Assembly (NCBI GenBank): GCA_022771805.1
Contig: JALELM010000012.1
Location: 1-64,000, forward strand
Length of the DNA: 64,000 nt
Direction: 5' to 3'
Source of the DNA: Veillonellaceae bacterium
Lineage (GTDB): Bacteria; Bacillota; Negativicutes; Veillonellales; Negativicoccaceae
The notes under the pieces are model-generated. The model was not told the DNA's origin and ran no database searches. It was given only the letters and a program-made list of their open reading frames with translations. Numbering within the stretch: the first letter of the stretch is position 1; every line of letters begins with the position of its first letter. Positions 52,828-63,656 of the stretch are shown here, piece after piece. The position numbers were made by a program, and so were the translations under genes.

Positions 52828-53343
52828 TTACTTTTCCGTCTTCGGTGCTAACATCATCGTCATATTACGCCCTTCCAGTTTGGGCGCCTTCTCCCGGACA
52901 GCTTTGTCTTTAAGCTCTTCCGCAAAGCGGACCAGGAGCTCTTCCCCGAGTTCCGGGTGGCTCAACTCGCGACCGCGGAACATAATCGTGACCTTGACCT
53001 TGCTGCCGTCTTCCAGAAAACGAATTGCGTTTTTCATTTTGACATAAAAGTCATGGTCTTCGATGTTCGGGCGAAGTTTTACTTCTTTCAGGGTGATAAC
53101 CTTCTGCTTTTTCCTGGCTTCTTTTTCCCGTTTCTGCTGTTCATAACGGTACTTGCCGTAATCCATCATACGACAAACCGGCGGTTTGGCCGTCGGCGCC
53201 ACTTCGACGAGATCGACTCCTCGTTCGGCTGCGGCCGCCAGAGCATCGCGCAGCGGCATCACTCCCAACTGCTCGTTGGTATCACTGACGACACGGACCT
53301 CCCGTGCCCGGATTTCTTCGTTGATACGCAGTTCCTTACTAAT
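52828..53343 (-). CDS. infC: Translation initiation factor IF-3
   Basis: 171 residues. N-terminal domain ([20 protein letters not shown]), linker ([21 protein letters not shown]) and C-terminal domain ([19 protein letters not shown]). The start is AUU (ATT at 53343-53341): the only upstream candidate, GTG 53352, lies inside the Shine-Dalgarno AGGAGGTG. IF3 discriminates against AUU, so it limits its own synthesis, as known in E. coli. Confidence 0.95.
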   Translation of the reverse strand: MSKELRINEEIRAREVRVVSDTNEQLGVMPLRDALAAAAERGVDLVEVAPTAKPPVCRMMDYGKYRYEQQKREKEARKKQKVITLKEVKLRPNIEDHDFYVKMKNAIRFLEDGSKVKVTIMFRGRELSHPELGEELLVRFAEELKDKAVREKAPKLEGRNMTMMLAPKTEK

Positions 53344-53380
53344 GGGGTTCACCTCCTGAATGTTTTCTTGTCAAGTAAAT

Positions 53381-53483
53381 AAAAAACGGACGGCATGACG
53401 CCATCCGTATCCATCTGCGGTAACCCTAGTAACTCCGGCGTCGTGTAGGGTGAGAAGCGGATGACTTCTACTTGATCATGTAC
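53381..53483 (-). ncRNA. infC/L20 leader with attenuator terminator
   Basis: Minus-strand leader ending in ACGGATGGC-GTCAT-GCCGTCCGT-TTTTTT (53386-53408 plus T-run 53380-53385), a Rho-independent terminator 40 bases before infC. Upstream pairing segments (GAAGTCATCCGCTTCT, CACCCTACACGACG) would form the alternative structure. L20-dependent attenuation is known for this operon in Firmicutes. Confidence 0.7.
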
Positions 53484-53489
53484 TCATAG

Positions 53490-53518
53490 AGTATAACGCA
53501 TTTCATTCCCGCTGTCAA
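53490..53518 (-). promoter_or_regulatory. Promoter of infC-rpmI-rplT
   Basis: Minus strand: TTGACA (53513-53518), 17-bp spacer, TATACT (53490-53495). Confidence 0.88.
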
Positions 53519-53524
53519 ATCGGA

Positions 53525-53553
53525 TTGAAGCAGCGCTTCGAATCCGTTAGAAT
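53525..53553 (+). promoter_or_regulatory. Promoter of tmcAL
   Basis: TTGAAG (53525-53530), 17-bp spacer, TAGAAT (53548-53553), back to back with the infC promoter. Confidence 0.7.
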
Positions 53554-53595
53554 AAGCATATCAGTATGATGGATTTCGTCCGTAAAGGAGTTGCC

Positions 53596-54765
53596 ATGTC
53601 CGTTTCACCGGTCGGCCTGATCGCCGAATACAATCCCCTGCACCGGGGTCATACCGAGCAGTTGGCCGCCATTCGTCGCCGCTTCCCGAATGCACCGCTG
53701 GTCGTCGCCATGAGCGGCGATTTCGTTCAGCGCGGCGTTCCCGCCGTGTGCAGTAAGCACGAACGGGCCGCCGCGGCCTTGCAGGCGGGTGCCGACCTGG
53801 TGCTGGAGCTGCCGTCCCTTTTCGTCTTACGCAGTGCCGCCGATTTCGCTGCAGGAGCCGTTCGTCTGCTGGCAGCTGTCGGCTGCACCGACCTCGTTTT
53901 CGGCGCGGAAGATCCCGACCTCGCCTTGCTTCGCCGGCTCGCCGCGGAACCCGATCCCGCTTTGCTGGCGCAAGAACTGGCGCAAGGCTACGGCTACGGT
54001 GAGGCGCGCACGCGTGCGCTGACGGCCGCCTGCCCCGCTGCGCTTGCCCTGCGCCTGCCGAATAATTTACTCGGCGCCGCCTACCTGCAAGCCGCAAACC
54101 GATATGCGCCTGCCCTGCATCTCCACCCGTTCCCGCGCCCGCGATACACCCCGGACGGGATGCCGACCGTTTCCGGCGCGCGTGTACGGAAGCAGATCGC
54201 CGCCGGCCACATTCCCGCTGATGATTTATCCGCTGCGGAACGCCTCGCCTGGCAACGACGACTGGCGACCGGCGCCTATACGGATTATGCGCGCTATGAA
54301 CTGCTTGCACTCGCGACTCTGCGCCGCTACACTCCCGATCTTCCTTACGGCGAAATGCGCGAAGGCCTAGAGTATCGCTTTGCCGCCGCCAACGCTGCAA
54401 CCGACCTTGCGGAATTTTGGGGCGCGGTCAAAAGCAAGCGCTACCCGCATGCCCGCTTGCGCCGCCTGACCGCCCAAATCGTCCTCGGCATGACGGCGAC
54501 CGATCTGCACACCGCCGCCGAGATCGGCCCCGAATGGCTGCGCCCGCTGGCCATGCGCCGGTCGGCAAGCGAACTGTTGCGCAACCGCCCCCTCCCGGTG
54601 CTCTCTCGCCTCGGCGCGGCGGCAAAGCAACTGCCGCCCGACACGCGGCACCGCCTGCATTACGATTTGCTGGCGACCGATCTTGCCGCGCTGTGTCGAC
54701 ATGCTCCCGGCAGACAACGCGCCGGCGGGACGGATTATCGGCACGGAGTATATGTAATGGAGTAG
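53596..54765 (+). CDS. tmcAL: tRNA(Met) cytidine acetate ligase (nucleotidyltransferase fold)
   Basis: 389 residues, Firmicute family that forms N4-acetylcytidine at the wobble base of elongator tRNA-Met from acetate and ATP. The HxGH-type nucleotidyltransferase site is VGLIAEYNPLHRGHTEQL; MSGDFVQRG and TVSGARVRKQI follow. ATG 53596 is preferred to 53566 because AAAGGAG stands before it. Long basic C-terminal domain as in homologues. Confidence 0.93.
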   Translation: MSVSPVGLIAEYNPLHRGHTEQLAAIRRRFPNAPLVVAMSGDFVQRGVPAVCSKHERAAAALQAGADLVLELPSLFVLRSAADFAAGAVRLLAAVGCTDLVFGAEDPDLALLRRLAAEPDPALLAQELAQGYGYGEARTRALTAACPAALALRLPNNLLGAAYLQAANRYAPALHLHPFPRPRYTPDGMPTVSGARVRKQIAAGHIPADDLSAAERLAWQRRLATGAYTDYARYELLALATLRRYTPDLPYGEMREGLEYRFAAANAATDLAEFWGAVKSKRYPHARLRRLTAQIVLGMTATDLHTAAEIGPEWLRPLAMRRSASELLRNRPLPVLSRLGAAAKQLPPDTRHRLHYDLLATDLAALCRHAPGRQRAGGTDYRHGVYVME

Positions 54766-54770
54766 AAACA

Positions 54771-56253
<1,483 letters not shown>

Positions 56254-56257
<4 letters not shown>

Positions 56258-56691
56258 ACCGATTCCCTTCGCCAGAAATAATACAGCAACATCCCGACGG
56301 CTAAACAAATTGCAATATCGGCAATGTTAAAAATCGGCCAGATGCGAAAATCGATATAATCGACAACCGCCCCCAGCCGGAAGCGATCCCAGGCATTGCC
56401 CAAAGCGCCGCCGAGCAGCAGCCCCACGGCTGCCGGGAAATACCGCGGTTCCGTCGGAATTCGTTTGCGGTAGAAAAAGAACAGGCCGAACAAAACGACT
56501 ACCACCGACAGGAAAAACCATTGCTGATGTGCCAAGATCCCGAAGGCCGCGCCGTGATTTTCAATATATGTCCAATGCCAAACACCGGGAATGACGGGAA
56601 TGCTCTCGCCGAATTCCATCGTGTGACGCACATACCATTTCACTGCCTGATCCGCAATACAGACGAGCAGGGCCAATACACAAGTCCGCAT
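56254..56691 (-). CDS. lspA: Lipoprotein signal peptidase II
   Basis: 145 residues, four membrane helices. Catalytic Asp pair in GNAWDRFRLGAVVDYID and FNIADI. It cleaves prolipoproteins after lipidation. ATG 56691 (GGAGAG upstream) is chosen; longer frames start upstream of the predicted transcript start. Confidence 0.95.
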
Positions 56692-56721
56692 AACCACTCT
56701 CCATTCGTATTGTACTCCCAT

Positions 56722-56730
56722 ATTATAGCA
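56722..56730 (-). promoter_or_regulatory. Extended -10 promoter of lspA-rluD-pyrR
   Basis: Minus strand TGCTATAAT (TATAAT at 56722-56727). Confidence 0.65.
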
Positions 56731-56790
56731 TAGCCGAACTTCGGATACACATGCCCTCCGCACCGCTTCCGGGCAGAAAAAAGCAAACAA

Positions 56791-56812
56791 AAAAACCGCC
56801 GCAGCGGTTTTT
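56791..56812 (-). terminator. Terminator of the YabE-like gene
   Basis: AAAAACCGC-CGCA-GCGGTTTTT, seven T on the minus strand. Confidence 0.9.
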
Positions 56813-56815
56813 CTG

Positions 56816-57793
56816 TTAATTCAACACGTAGACATCGACCGCTTGACGGCCGAATGCATAACACTCGTCATAGCTTTCCATACACAAGTCGATCCGGTTT
56901 CCGATAATCGCACCACCGGTATCGGCCGCAACGGCCTCCCCGTAACCCGGCACGTACACGCGCGTGCCGATCGGCACCACATTCGGATCTACCGCAACTA
57001 CGCCGCGACGGGCGGGAATACCGCTATACGTAATACCGCGACCGTCGCCGTCCATGGGATGGTACGCCGTCGCTTCCATCCGAATCACTTTCGTGAAACG
57101 TTCTGCGCCGCGGCTCGTCTCCACCATATCGCGTGTACCGACTTCCGCTACCCGATCAATCGGCTCCGTCAGCACTGTCTGTGCCATTTCCTGTCGACCG
57201 ACGACACGATTACCGATATGCAGCACGCGATAGGTAACCGTTCGCTTGCCGTCCCGGCCTTGGCTGATTACTCGTTCCTCGCCCACACGCATCCGGTCAT
57301 TGGGTTGCTGCACATTGCGAAACGGCACGGCTTCTTCCACCGTTTCTTCCGTTGCCGTGTACTTGCCCACCGGAATGACTGATTGTTCCGTAACCGGCGT
57401 CGCTGCCGGAATCAATGTGACATAGGCATCCGGCGAGTAGCCGGCCGCTATAACGGCTTCTTCGGCCGTATCCGCCGCTACCGTCACTTCTTTGTGTTGC
57501 ATGCCGTCCCGAATGACGACCGTTTTCGCTCGTTTTACCGTTAACACGGCACCTTCCGCTAAATCCTTGCGGTCCGCTACGACCCGATCCGCCTTGCCCA
57601 GCGCTATATGCGCATCGGCCAATATACCACGAACGGTTCGCGCGGAAGTGTGCACGCGATGCGTTTCTCCGTCCGCCACTACCGTCAGCGTGCGCGACGG
57701 GGCAGTGAACCCGACCATGCACATGGCCAACAGAATCGCCAAGGCGATGAACAGCGCGGTGTGCGAGAAACGTATTCGGTATTTTGTACTCAT
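56816..57793 (-). CDS. YabE-like cell-wall protein with DUF348, G5 and 3D domains
   Basis: 325 residues. Signal-anchor helix at residues ~12-32, two DUF348 segments (~35-130), a G5 domain (EERVISQGRDGKRTVTYRVLHIG, ~170-210), and a C-terminal 3D domain with its acidic residues in ATAYHP, AVDPNVVPIGT and AADTGGAIIGNRIDL. The 3D fold is related to lytic transglycosylases (MltA), and RpfB/YabE proteins remodel peptidoglycan. RBS GGAGGTG. Own promoter just upstream. Confidence 0.92.
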   Translation of the reverse strand: MSTKYRIRFSHTALFIALAILLAMCMVGFTAPSRTLTVVADGETHRVHTSARTVRGILADAHIALGKADRVVADRKDLAEGAVLTVKRAKTVVIRDGMQHKEVTVAADTAEEAVIAAGYSPDAYVTLIPAATPVTEQSVIPVGKYTATEETVEEAVPFRNVQQPNDRMRVGEERVISQGRDGKRTVTYRVLHIGNRVVGRQEMAQTVLTEPIDRVAEVGTRDMVETSRGAERFTKVIRMEATAYHPMDGDGRGITYSGIPARRGVVAVDPNVVPIGTRVYVPGYGEAVAADTGGAIIGNRIDLCMESYDECYAFGRQAVDVYVLN

Positions 57794-57814
57794 AATCGCA
57801 CCTCCAACGCAGAA

Positions 57815-57843
57815 ATTCTACCATAGGCGGACAGCCATGTCAA
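57815..57843 (-). promoter_or_regulatory. Promoter of the YabE-like gene
   Basis: Minus strand: TTGACA (57838-57843), 17-bp spacer, TAGAAT (57815-57820); leader of ~15 bases. Confidence 0.88.
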
Positions 57844-57931
57844 AAACTCCCGGTTTACAATACGCATATTTCGGGCATTCTCTGCACTTTCTCTAATTTT
57901 CAAACGCTCACTTTTCAATCGCCGATTGCAT

Positions 57932-57949
57932 TTTGCAAGCGCTTGCAAA
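57932..57949. promoter_or_regulatory. Perfect 18-bp palindrome, cre/LacI-type operator candidate
   Basis: TTTGCAAGCGCTTGCAAA. It matches the catabolite-response element pattern (TGNAANCGNWNNCW). It lies about 90 bases upstream of the YabE-like -35 box and 200 bases after the ppk stop. The rest of 57850-58145 has no gene. Confidence 0.55.
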
Positions 57950-57992
57950 CTCCGCCATGCAAGCCCACTTCCCATGTACTCCCCAAAAGGAC

Positions 57993-58030
57993 AACGGCAG
58001 CCATCGTCCGTATCGGAGATAACTGCCGTT
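57993..58030. other. Structured hairpin downstream of ppk
   Basis: AACGGCAG (57993-58000) pairs with CTGCCGTT (58023-58030), with inner pairs ATC/GAT and CCG/CGG. On the plus strand AAATTATTTTTTG follows; on the minus strand only TTTT. Likely the ppk terminator or a bidirectional one. Confidence 0.5.
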
Positions 58031-58145
58031 AAATTATTTTTTGATTAGCAACACATATTCGCGCTTTTTCGGCCCGTCTCTTTGGGAAAACGAGATCCGT
58101 TTTTGCCGTTTTCGTATCAGCAACCGCCACTTTGCTGAAAGCGGG

Positions 58146-60299
58146 TCAGTCGAAACGCTCCTCTTCACCATCCCGATAGAACGGCGTCATACGCTGCCGC
58201 AGCGTCGGCTTTCCTCCCGCGTTCCGTTCTTTCGCCAGAGTGAGGAAGGCTTGCTGCGCCGAAAGACGATCCGTCTCCGCTTTTGTTTTCGTATATGTCC
58301 CGTCCGGATTCATGCGATGCGCCTTTTGGTTATCCGCCAATTCCGTATCGAGCATACGCAACAGGCGCTCGCGGTGCCGTTCTTCCTCTACCGGGATCAT
58401 CAGCTCCACCCGATCGTTCAAGTTACGCGGCATCCAGTCCGCCGAGCTGATGTACACTTCATCCCGACCGCCGTTCAAAAACCAGAATATCCGGCTGTGT
58501 TCAAGGAAGCGGCCGATGATGCTGCGCACTCGGATATTTTCCGAAACGCCGGGAATCCCCGGCTTCAACACGCAAATCCCCCGCACGACACAGTCAATCG
58601 ACACTCCCGCCTGCGATGCTTCATACAGTTTCAGGATGATCTCCTTATCCAACAGCGAGTTCATCTTGAGTTTCATCGCCGCCGGTTCTCCTCGCCGTGC
58701 ATGCTGAATTTCCCGATCAATCAGTTCCATCGACCGCCGGCGCAGATCCATCGGTGCGACGATGAACTTATTCCATTCCGGCGGATCCGAATAGCCGGAC
58801 AGCAGGTTGAAGAAATTAGAGGCATCAATCCCGAACTGATCGTTGCAGGTGAAAATCCCGCAATCCGTGTACAGCTTGGCGGTTTTTCCGTTGTAATTCC
58901 CCGTGCCGACATGCACATAGCGGCGAATGCCGTCCGCTTCCCGCCGGATTACCAAAGTACATTTCGAGTGGGTTTTTACTCCCTTGAGGCCGTAGATGAC
59001 ATGGGCGCCCGCCTGTTCCAGCCGCCGTCCCATGAGGATGTTGTTTTCTTCGTCGAAACGCGCCTTCACTTCCATCAGCACCGTGACCTGCTTGCCGTTT
59101 TCCGCAGCCATAGCGAGCGACCGCACGATCGGCGAGTCCGAACTGACCCGATAGAGTGTCTGCTTGATTGCCAGCACGGCCGGATCGGCGGCCGCATCAC
59201 CGACAAAGCGTTCCACAATGTCAAAGCTTTCGTACGGCAAATGCACGAACAGATCCCGCTCGCGGATTTGTGCGAACAGTCCTTCCGTCTCCGTCTGCAA
59301 CAGTGCATACGGCGTCTGCGGGCGAAACGGCGGGTACCGCAGGTGCTCATAGCCGTCAATGCCGGTAAAGCCGAAGAACTGCGTCATGTCCAGCGGCCCG
59401 TCAATCGTATAGATATCATCTTCGCCGAGATGCAGTTCCGCCGCCAGAAATTCCCGCAGCCGCTTATCTTCGTGCGGCTCGATCTCCATTCGCACGGCCG
59501 CCCCGCGCCGCCGCATCTTCAGTGATTTTTCCACTTCGGCGAGCAGATCCTCCGCCCCTTCTTCATCGATATCGAGGTCGGAGTCTCGTGTCACGCGGAA
59601 GGCCTGCGCCACCAGGATGCGATAGCCGCGGAAAAAATCTTCCGCCCAATAGCGCAACACATCTTCCAACCAGACAAATTCCCGGCCGCCTTCATACACA
59701 TAGTCCGACGGTATCTCCAAAATTCGCGGCAGCACGCTCGGCACCGGCAAAATGGCGACCCGTGTCGAACCGTCGTCGGCCGTCAGCAATACCGCCAGAT
59801 TCAGGCTGCGGCTTTGCAAAAACGGGAACGGATGACTGGCATCCACCGCCAACGGCGTGACCACCGGAAATATCGTCCGCTCAAAATAGTCCGCCAACCA
59901 GCGCAATTGCTCCGCTTGCAGATCTTGCGGCCGTTGGAAGCGCAACCCCTCTTCCCGCAAGCGGTGCTTGAGCTCCTCCCAATATGCGTATTGCCGCGCC
60001 ACCAAGCGAGAGCAGGACTTCCCGATCGCCTGCAATTGTTCCGCCGGAGTCATATCGGCATTATCCCGCCGCTCAATGCCGCCGGCGCGTTGGTGCATCA
60101 GGCCGGCCACGCGAATCATGAAGAATTCGTCCAAATTGGAGCCGGTAATCGCCAGAAAATTCAACTTTTCCAGCAGCGGGTTGCTCGAATCGACCGCTTC
60201 TTCCAGCACCCGTTCATTAAATGACAGCCAGCTGAGCTCCCGATTCAGAAAGCAGCGATGATCAATGACCGGCAACTCTTCTTTCCCTTCGTTCGTCAT
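58146..60299 (-). CDS. ppk: Polyphosphate kinase 1
   Basis: 717 residues, full length. Makes polyphosphate from ATP through a phospho-His. The two His motifs are KTHSKCTLVIRR and the RYVHVGTGNYNGKTAKLYTD stretch; PLDMTQFFG and the ELSWLSFNERVLEEA start are typical. RBS AAAGGAG. Its start overlaps the preceding Ppx/GppA-like stop by four bases. Confidence 0.97.
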   Translation of the reverse strand: MTNEGKEELPVIDHRCFLNRELSWLSFNERVLEEAVDSSNPLLEKLNFLAITGSNLDEFFMIRVAGLMHQRAGGIERRDNADMTPAEQLQAIGKSCSRLVARQYAYWEELKHRLREEGLRFQRPQDLQAEQLRWLADYFERTIFPVVTPLAVDASHPFPFLQSRSLNLAVLLTADDGSTRVAILPVPSVLPRILEIPSDYVYEGGREFVWLEDVLRYWAEDFFRGYRILVAQAFRVTRDSDLDIDEEGAEDLLAEVEKSLKMRRRGAAVRMEIEPHEDKRLREFLAAELHLGEDDIYTIDGPLDMTQFFGFTGIDGYEHLRYPPFRPQTPYALLQTETEGLFAQIRERDLFVHLPYESFDIVERFVGDAAADPAVLAIKQTLYRVSSDSPIVRSLAMAAENGKQVTVLMEVKARFDEENNILMGRRLEQAGAHVIYGLKGVKTHSKCTLVIRREADGIRRYVHVGTGNYNGKTAKLYTDCGIFTCNDQFGIDASNFFNLLSGYSDPPEWNKFIVAPMDLRRRSMELIDREIQHARRGEPAAMKLKMNSLLDKEIILKLYEASQAGVSIDCVVRGICVLKPGIPGVSENIRVRSIIGRFLEHSRIFWFLNGGRDEVYISSADWMPRNLNDRVELMIPVEEERHRERLLRMLDTELADNQKAHRMNPDGTYTKTKAETDRLSAQQAFLTLAKERNAGGKPTLRQRMTPFYRDGEEERFD

Positions 60300-61852
60300 G
60301 GCATTCTCCTTTCCAGTTCCGCATTCATCCCGAATACATCACGGAACACGGCCGCCTCCGCTGCAAATGTCCATTCTTCCAGCAATGTATTTGCCGGCGA
60401 CTCGTAGCTGACGGCCAGGGCATCCCGCCGCAGAACCGCTTCCACCCTGTGCAATTTATTACTCTCACCCTTATCCATCGCCACTGCCAGACGCAAGATC
60501 GCAACCAATTTCAGCACTCGCATTTTGGCCTGTTCGGGCAAGCGGCGGAACGGCTCGTCTTCATCCGAAGGCCGCCCTTTGTAATTATAGTAAGCGACCG
60601 TCGCCACCACTTCTTTTTCCGGATCGGACAGGCCGAAAAGATCCGTCCCCATAATAATGTGGTAGGTATGTTCATTATTGCGCCGCAAATTGACATAGCG
60701 CCCCGTGCGATGCAATACGGCCGCCAGCCAGAGCAAGTCCGAGTCCCGCTCGTCCAAGCCGTGGATCGGCCGCAGCGCCCGCATCAACAGTGTCGCGTAT
60801 TCCGCCACCGTTTCCAAATGCAGGATATTGCCGCCGTAGCGCAAGGCCATTTCCTTCGCCAGCTCCCGGTGCTGCTCGCGCAACTCCGCCAGAGCCGGAT
60901 CCCGATAGCGCACGGCACCGGCATACATCGCCGCGCCGTATAAAAATGTCGTCGACATCATAATCAAGTGTTCCGCACGAATATGCGCCAAGATCTCGGC
61001 ATAGAGATGCAGCGTCGGCAACAGCTTCTGCGCTCCCGCATCATCAATGCCGTAGTGATGCTGCAAGCCCGTCGCCGTCTTGTCATGGACTTCGTTGAAG
61101 GCCCGCAAAAAATGCTCCGGTTGCACGATGACCAACTCTTGTGTCATCGGAATTCCGAGCAGCTGCGCCACCAGGCGCGACTCCCGCCCCGAAAGCACCA
61201 GGTAGCGCACGGGATAGCGCTCCAGTACCGGCCAGATCGGGGCCAACATGGAGCGCAAATACTCATCCAGAACCTGCGGGAAATCCCGATTATCCCGCTG
61301 ATTGCGACCGAAACTTTCCAAGACGCGCAAGGTTCCGATGTGTACGTTTTGTTGGTAGCACAGCCGATCCTCCCGCCAAACGGTGAATCCCACCGCGCCG
61401 GAGGTAATATCGACAAACAGCGTCGCCGCGTCGTTACCCGTTAATTCTACGCCCATTCTGTCACTTAATTGTCTATGCAAAGCAAAATGTTTGTAAAATA
61501 TTTCCTGCGGCATATCCAGCACTTCCACATGCAGCCCCGTATGCACTTCAATCAAGTCCAAAATGAGCCGCCGGTTCTTTGCTTCGCGCAATACCGCCGT
61601 AGCGTATACGAAGACTTCCCGCACGCCGTAGTCCGCCAAAATTCTTCGGAACCCGTTCAAGATCCGGCACATTTGCCGAATGGACGTAAACGACAGTTCC
61701 CCCGTCGTAAACACTTCTTCGCCGAAATCTGCCTGTCGCCGCGCCTTTTCCGGCAACCGCAATCCTTCCGACCCGCGATAATCCGCGATACACATCGACA
61801 ACGCCACCGAGCCGATATGGATCACGCCGTAGACCTGCTGTCCTCTTGCCAT
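60296..61852 (-). CDS. Ppx/GppA homologue with degraded motifs, coupled to ppk
   Basis: 518 residues with the Ppx/GppA N-terminal domains and an HD-like C-terminal helical domain (LLWLAAVLHRTGRYVNLRRNNEHTYHII). Motifs that bind phosphate and metal in the family are altered: YGVIHIGSVALSMCI in place of DxGSNS, LDMPQEIFYKHFA in place of SGxEEARLxYLG, and DITSGAVGFTV in place of DxGGGSTE. It may be a regulator or scaffold instead of a phosphatase. ATG 61852 after GGGAGGTG. Confidence 0.8.
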   Translation of the reverse strand: MARGQQVYGVIHIGSVALSMCIADYRGSEGLRLPEKARRQADFGEEVFTTGELSFTSIRQMCRILNGFRRILADYGVREVFVYATAVLREAKNRRLILDLIEVHTGLHVEVLDMPQEIFYKHFALHRQLSDRMGVELTGNDAATLFVDITSGAVGFTVWREDRLCYQQNVHIGTLRVLESFGRNQRDNRDFPQVLDEYLRSMLAPIWPVLERYPVRYLVLSGRESRLVAQLLGIPMTQELVIVQPEHFLRAFNEVHDKTATGLQHHYGIDDAGAQKLLPTLHLYAEILAHIRAEHLIMMSTTFLYGAAMYAGAVRYRDPALAELREQHRELAKEMALRYGGNILHLETVAEYATLLMRALRPIHGLDERDSDLLWLAAVLHRTGRYVNLRRNNEHTYHIIMGTDLFGLSDPEKEVVATVAYYNYKGRPSDEDEPFRRLPEQAKMRVLKLVAILRLAVAMDKGESNKLHRVEAVLRRDALAVSYESPANTLLEEWTFAAEAAVFRDVFGMNAELERRMP

Positions 61853-61874
61853 AATACACCTCCCTGTTACTTTC

Positions 61875-61883
61875 AGTATACCA
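61875..61883 (-). promoter_or_regulatory. Extended -10 promoter of the ppk operon
   Basis: Minus strand TGGTATACT, just before the RBS region. Confidence 0.5.
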
Positions 61884-61952
61884 TCTTGGCAAGGGAAAGA
61901 CGGTAGCATCACAACGTAAAATTCGTTAAAATAAGAATGAAGGAGGATTGAC

Positions 61953-63530
61953 ATGGAAGAATACTACCGGCCGGAGCGAATCGGTCTGATCGACCTCGGT
62001 TCCAATTCGGCGCGTTTCGTTGTGATGGCGATCGAGCCGAGCGGCGCGTATCACCTCATTTATCAGGACAAGCAATTGGTGCGTTTAAGCGAAGGCCTTG
62101 CCGCTTCACGGGTTTTGAGCAAGGAAGCCCGCGACCGTACCCTGCATGCCTTGCAAGTCTTTGCTCATACCGCCGAGCTGCTCGGTGTGGAACAGATGCT
62201 CGCGGTAGCGACCGCCGCCATGCGCAATGCGAAAAACGGCATGGCTTTCCGTGACGAAATCGAGGCGCATACGGGCATTCCGCTGACCATCATCAGCGGC
62301 CGCGAAGAAGCCCGTCTCGGCTATCTCGGCGTAGTCAACACCTTGGCCTGCAGCGATTTCATCCTCTTCGACCTCGGCGGCGCCTCTACGGAAATATCGC
62401 TGATCCGCGATCACAAGCTCTGCGAAACACGCAGCCTGCCCATCGGCACGCTGACGTTGACGGAGGAGTTCGGTACCGCCGATCGTATCACGGCAAAAGC
62501 GCGCAAAGCACTTGTCGCGCGCGTACGCAAAGAACTCGAAACACTGCCCATCCCGCCTGCCGCCGGACTGCCGCTCGTCGGTATCGGCGGCACCATCCGG
62601 AATATTGCCAAAATTCATCAGCGGCGGGAAAACTATCCGATCCCCAAGCTGCACAACTACCTGATGCCGGCAGATCAGATCGGCGAACTGACGGAGCTGT
62701 TCTGCTCGCTGGACTTTGCCGGACGCACCGAGATACCCGGGCTCGGCTCTGATCGCGCGGACATCATCTCCGCCGGTGCCTTGCTCATCCATACCCTCGT
62801 TGATTACTGCGCATCGCCGCAACTGATCATCAGCGGTAACGGGCTGCGCGAAGGACTTTTCTTCCATCACTACGCCATTCATTATCGACACGGCCGGCTG
62901 TACCCCGACAACCTGTTGGCACAAAGCGTACAGAATTACCGGGCAACACTGTCCCTGGATGAGGAAAGCGACGAGCGAACCGAATATATTACCACGATGG
63001 CGTTGCGCCTCTACGACGAGCTCCAACCCGTTCACGGCTTTACACCGCGCTGGCGCTCGCTGCTGGAAACCGCCGCCCGCCTGCACGATATCGGTGTCGT
63101 CATCAACTTTTACAGCCATGCGCAACACAGCGCCTACATGCTGGCCAATGCCCCGCTCTACGGGCTGTCTCATGCGGAACAATCCGTTTGCGCTTTGCTG
63201 GCGGGATTCCAAGACGGCATCTCGGGCAAGCTGCGGCGCTACGAAAACTTTGCCCGCGTCCCGACCCGCGACGAAGTAAAGACTGCAAGCAGGCTCTCCG
63301 TCCTGCTCGCCTTGGCAAAAAATTTCGACTACATGCACGACCGGGGCATTCTCGCTCTGCACACGGACGATGATATCAAAACGCGTCTGCATCTCACTGC
63401 GCGCGCTCCGGCGGATATCCCGCTTCTCGACAACGGCTTCGCCCGTCACTTGACGGAGTTCGAAAACCAATTCGGAGTCCCGCTCGAAATAATCTGGGAC
63501 AACGCAGACATAAAAACAGACCTCCGCTGA
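61953..63530 (+). CDS. ppx: Exopolyphosphatase, Ppx/GppA family with HD-like C-terminal domain
   Basis: 525 residues. All motifs are intact: IGLIDLGSNSARFVV, IISGREEARLGYLG, LFDLGGASTEISLI and VGIGGTIRNIAKI; the C-terminal domain has LLETAARLHDIGVVINFYSHAQHSAY (HD-type). Degrades polyphosphate, opposing ppk. Divergent from the ppk operon over 100 bases. RBS GGAGGATTG. A hairpin terminator includes the stop. Confidence 0.93.
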   Translation: MEEYYRPERIGLIDLGSNSARFVVMAIEPSGAYHLIYQDKQLVRLSEGLAASRVLSKEARDRTLHALQVFAHTAELLGVEQMLAVATAAMRNAKNGMAFRDEIEAHTGIPLTIISGREEARLGYLGVVNTLACSDFILFDLGGASTEISLIRDHKLCETRSLPIGTLTLTEEFGTADRITAKARKALVARVRKELETLPIPPAAGLPLVGIGGTIRNIAKIHQRRENYPIPKLHNYLMPADQIGELTELFCSLDFAGRTEIPGLGSDRADIISAGALLIHTLVDYCASPQLIISGNGLREGLFFHHYAIHYRHGRLYPDNLLAQSVQNYRATLSLDEESDERTEYITTMALRLYDELQPVHGFTPRWRSLLETAARLHDIGVVINFYSHAQHSAYMLANAPLYGLSHAEQSVCALLAGFQDGISGKLRRYENFARVPTRDEVKTASRLSVLLALAKNFDYMHDRGILALHTDDDIKTRLHLTARAPADIPLLDNGFARHLTEFENQFGVPLEIIWDNADIKTDLR

Positions 63531-63541
63531 GGTCTGTTTTT
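63512..63541. terminator. Terminator of ppx
   Basis: AAAAACAGACCT-CCGCTG-AGGTCTGTTTTT. Confidence 0.9.
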
Positions 63542-63656
63542 ATGTCCATGTATTTCCCCGACCGAACCGAACAAGCGACAGAATTTCGACATTCGGCGTG
63601 CGCCGCTCTTATCGGATCTTCGCGCTTCCGGAAAATATACATCCGCCGCACACGGC

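Noticed and set aside
53344..53352. GTG start for infC
   Set aside because: It overlaps the Shine-Dalgarno sequence; ATT 53343 is correctly spaced.
48786..53352. tRNA or rRNA genes in the ribosomal block
   Set aside because: No cloverleaf-like sequence was seen in the gaps; all are accounted for by leaders, promoters and terminators.
57993..58030. Riboswitch upstream of the YabE-like gene
   Set aside because: A consensus promoter lies downstream of this hairpin, so the mRNA would not include it.
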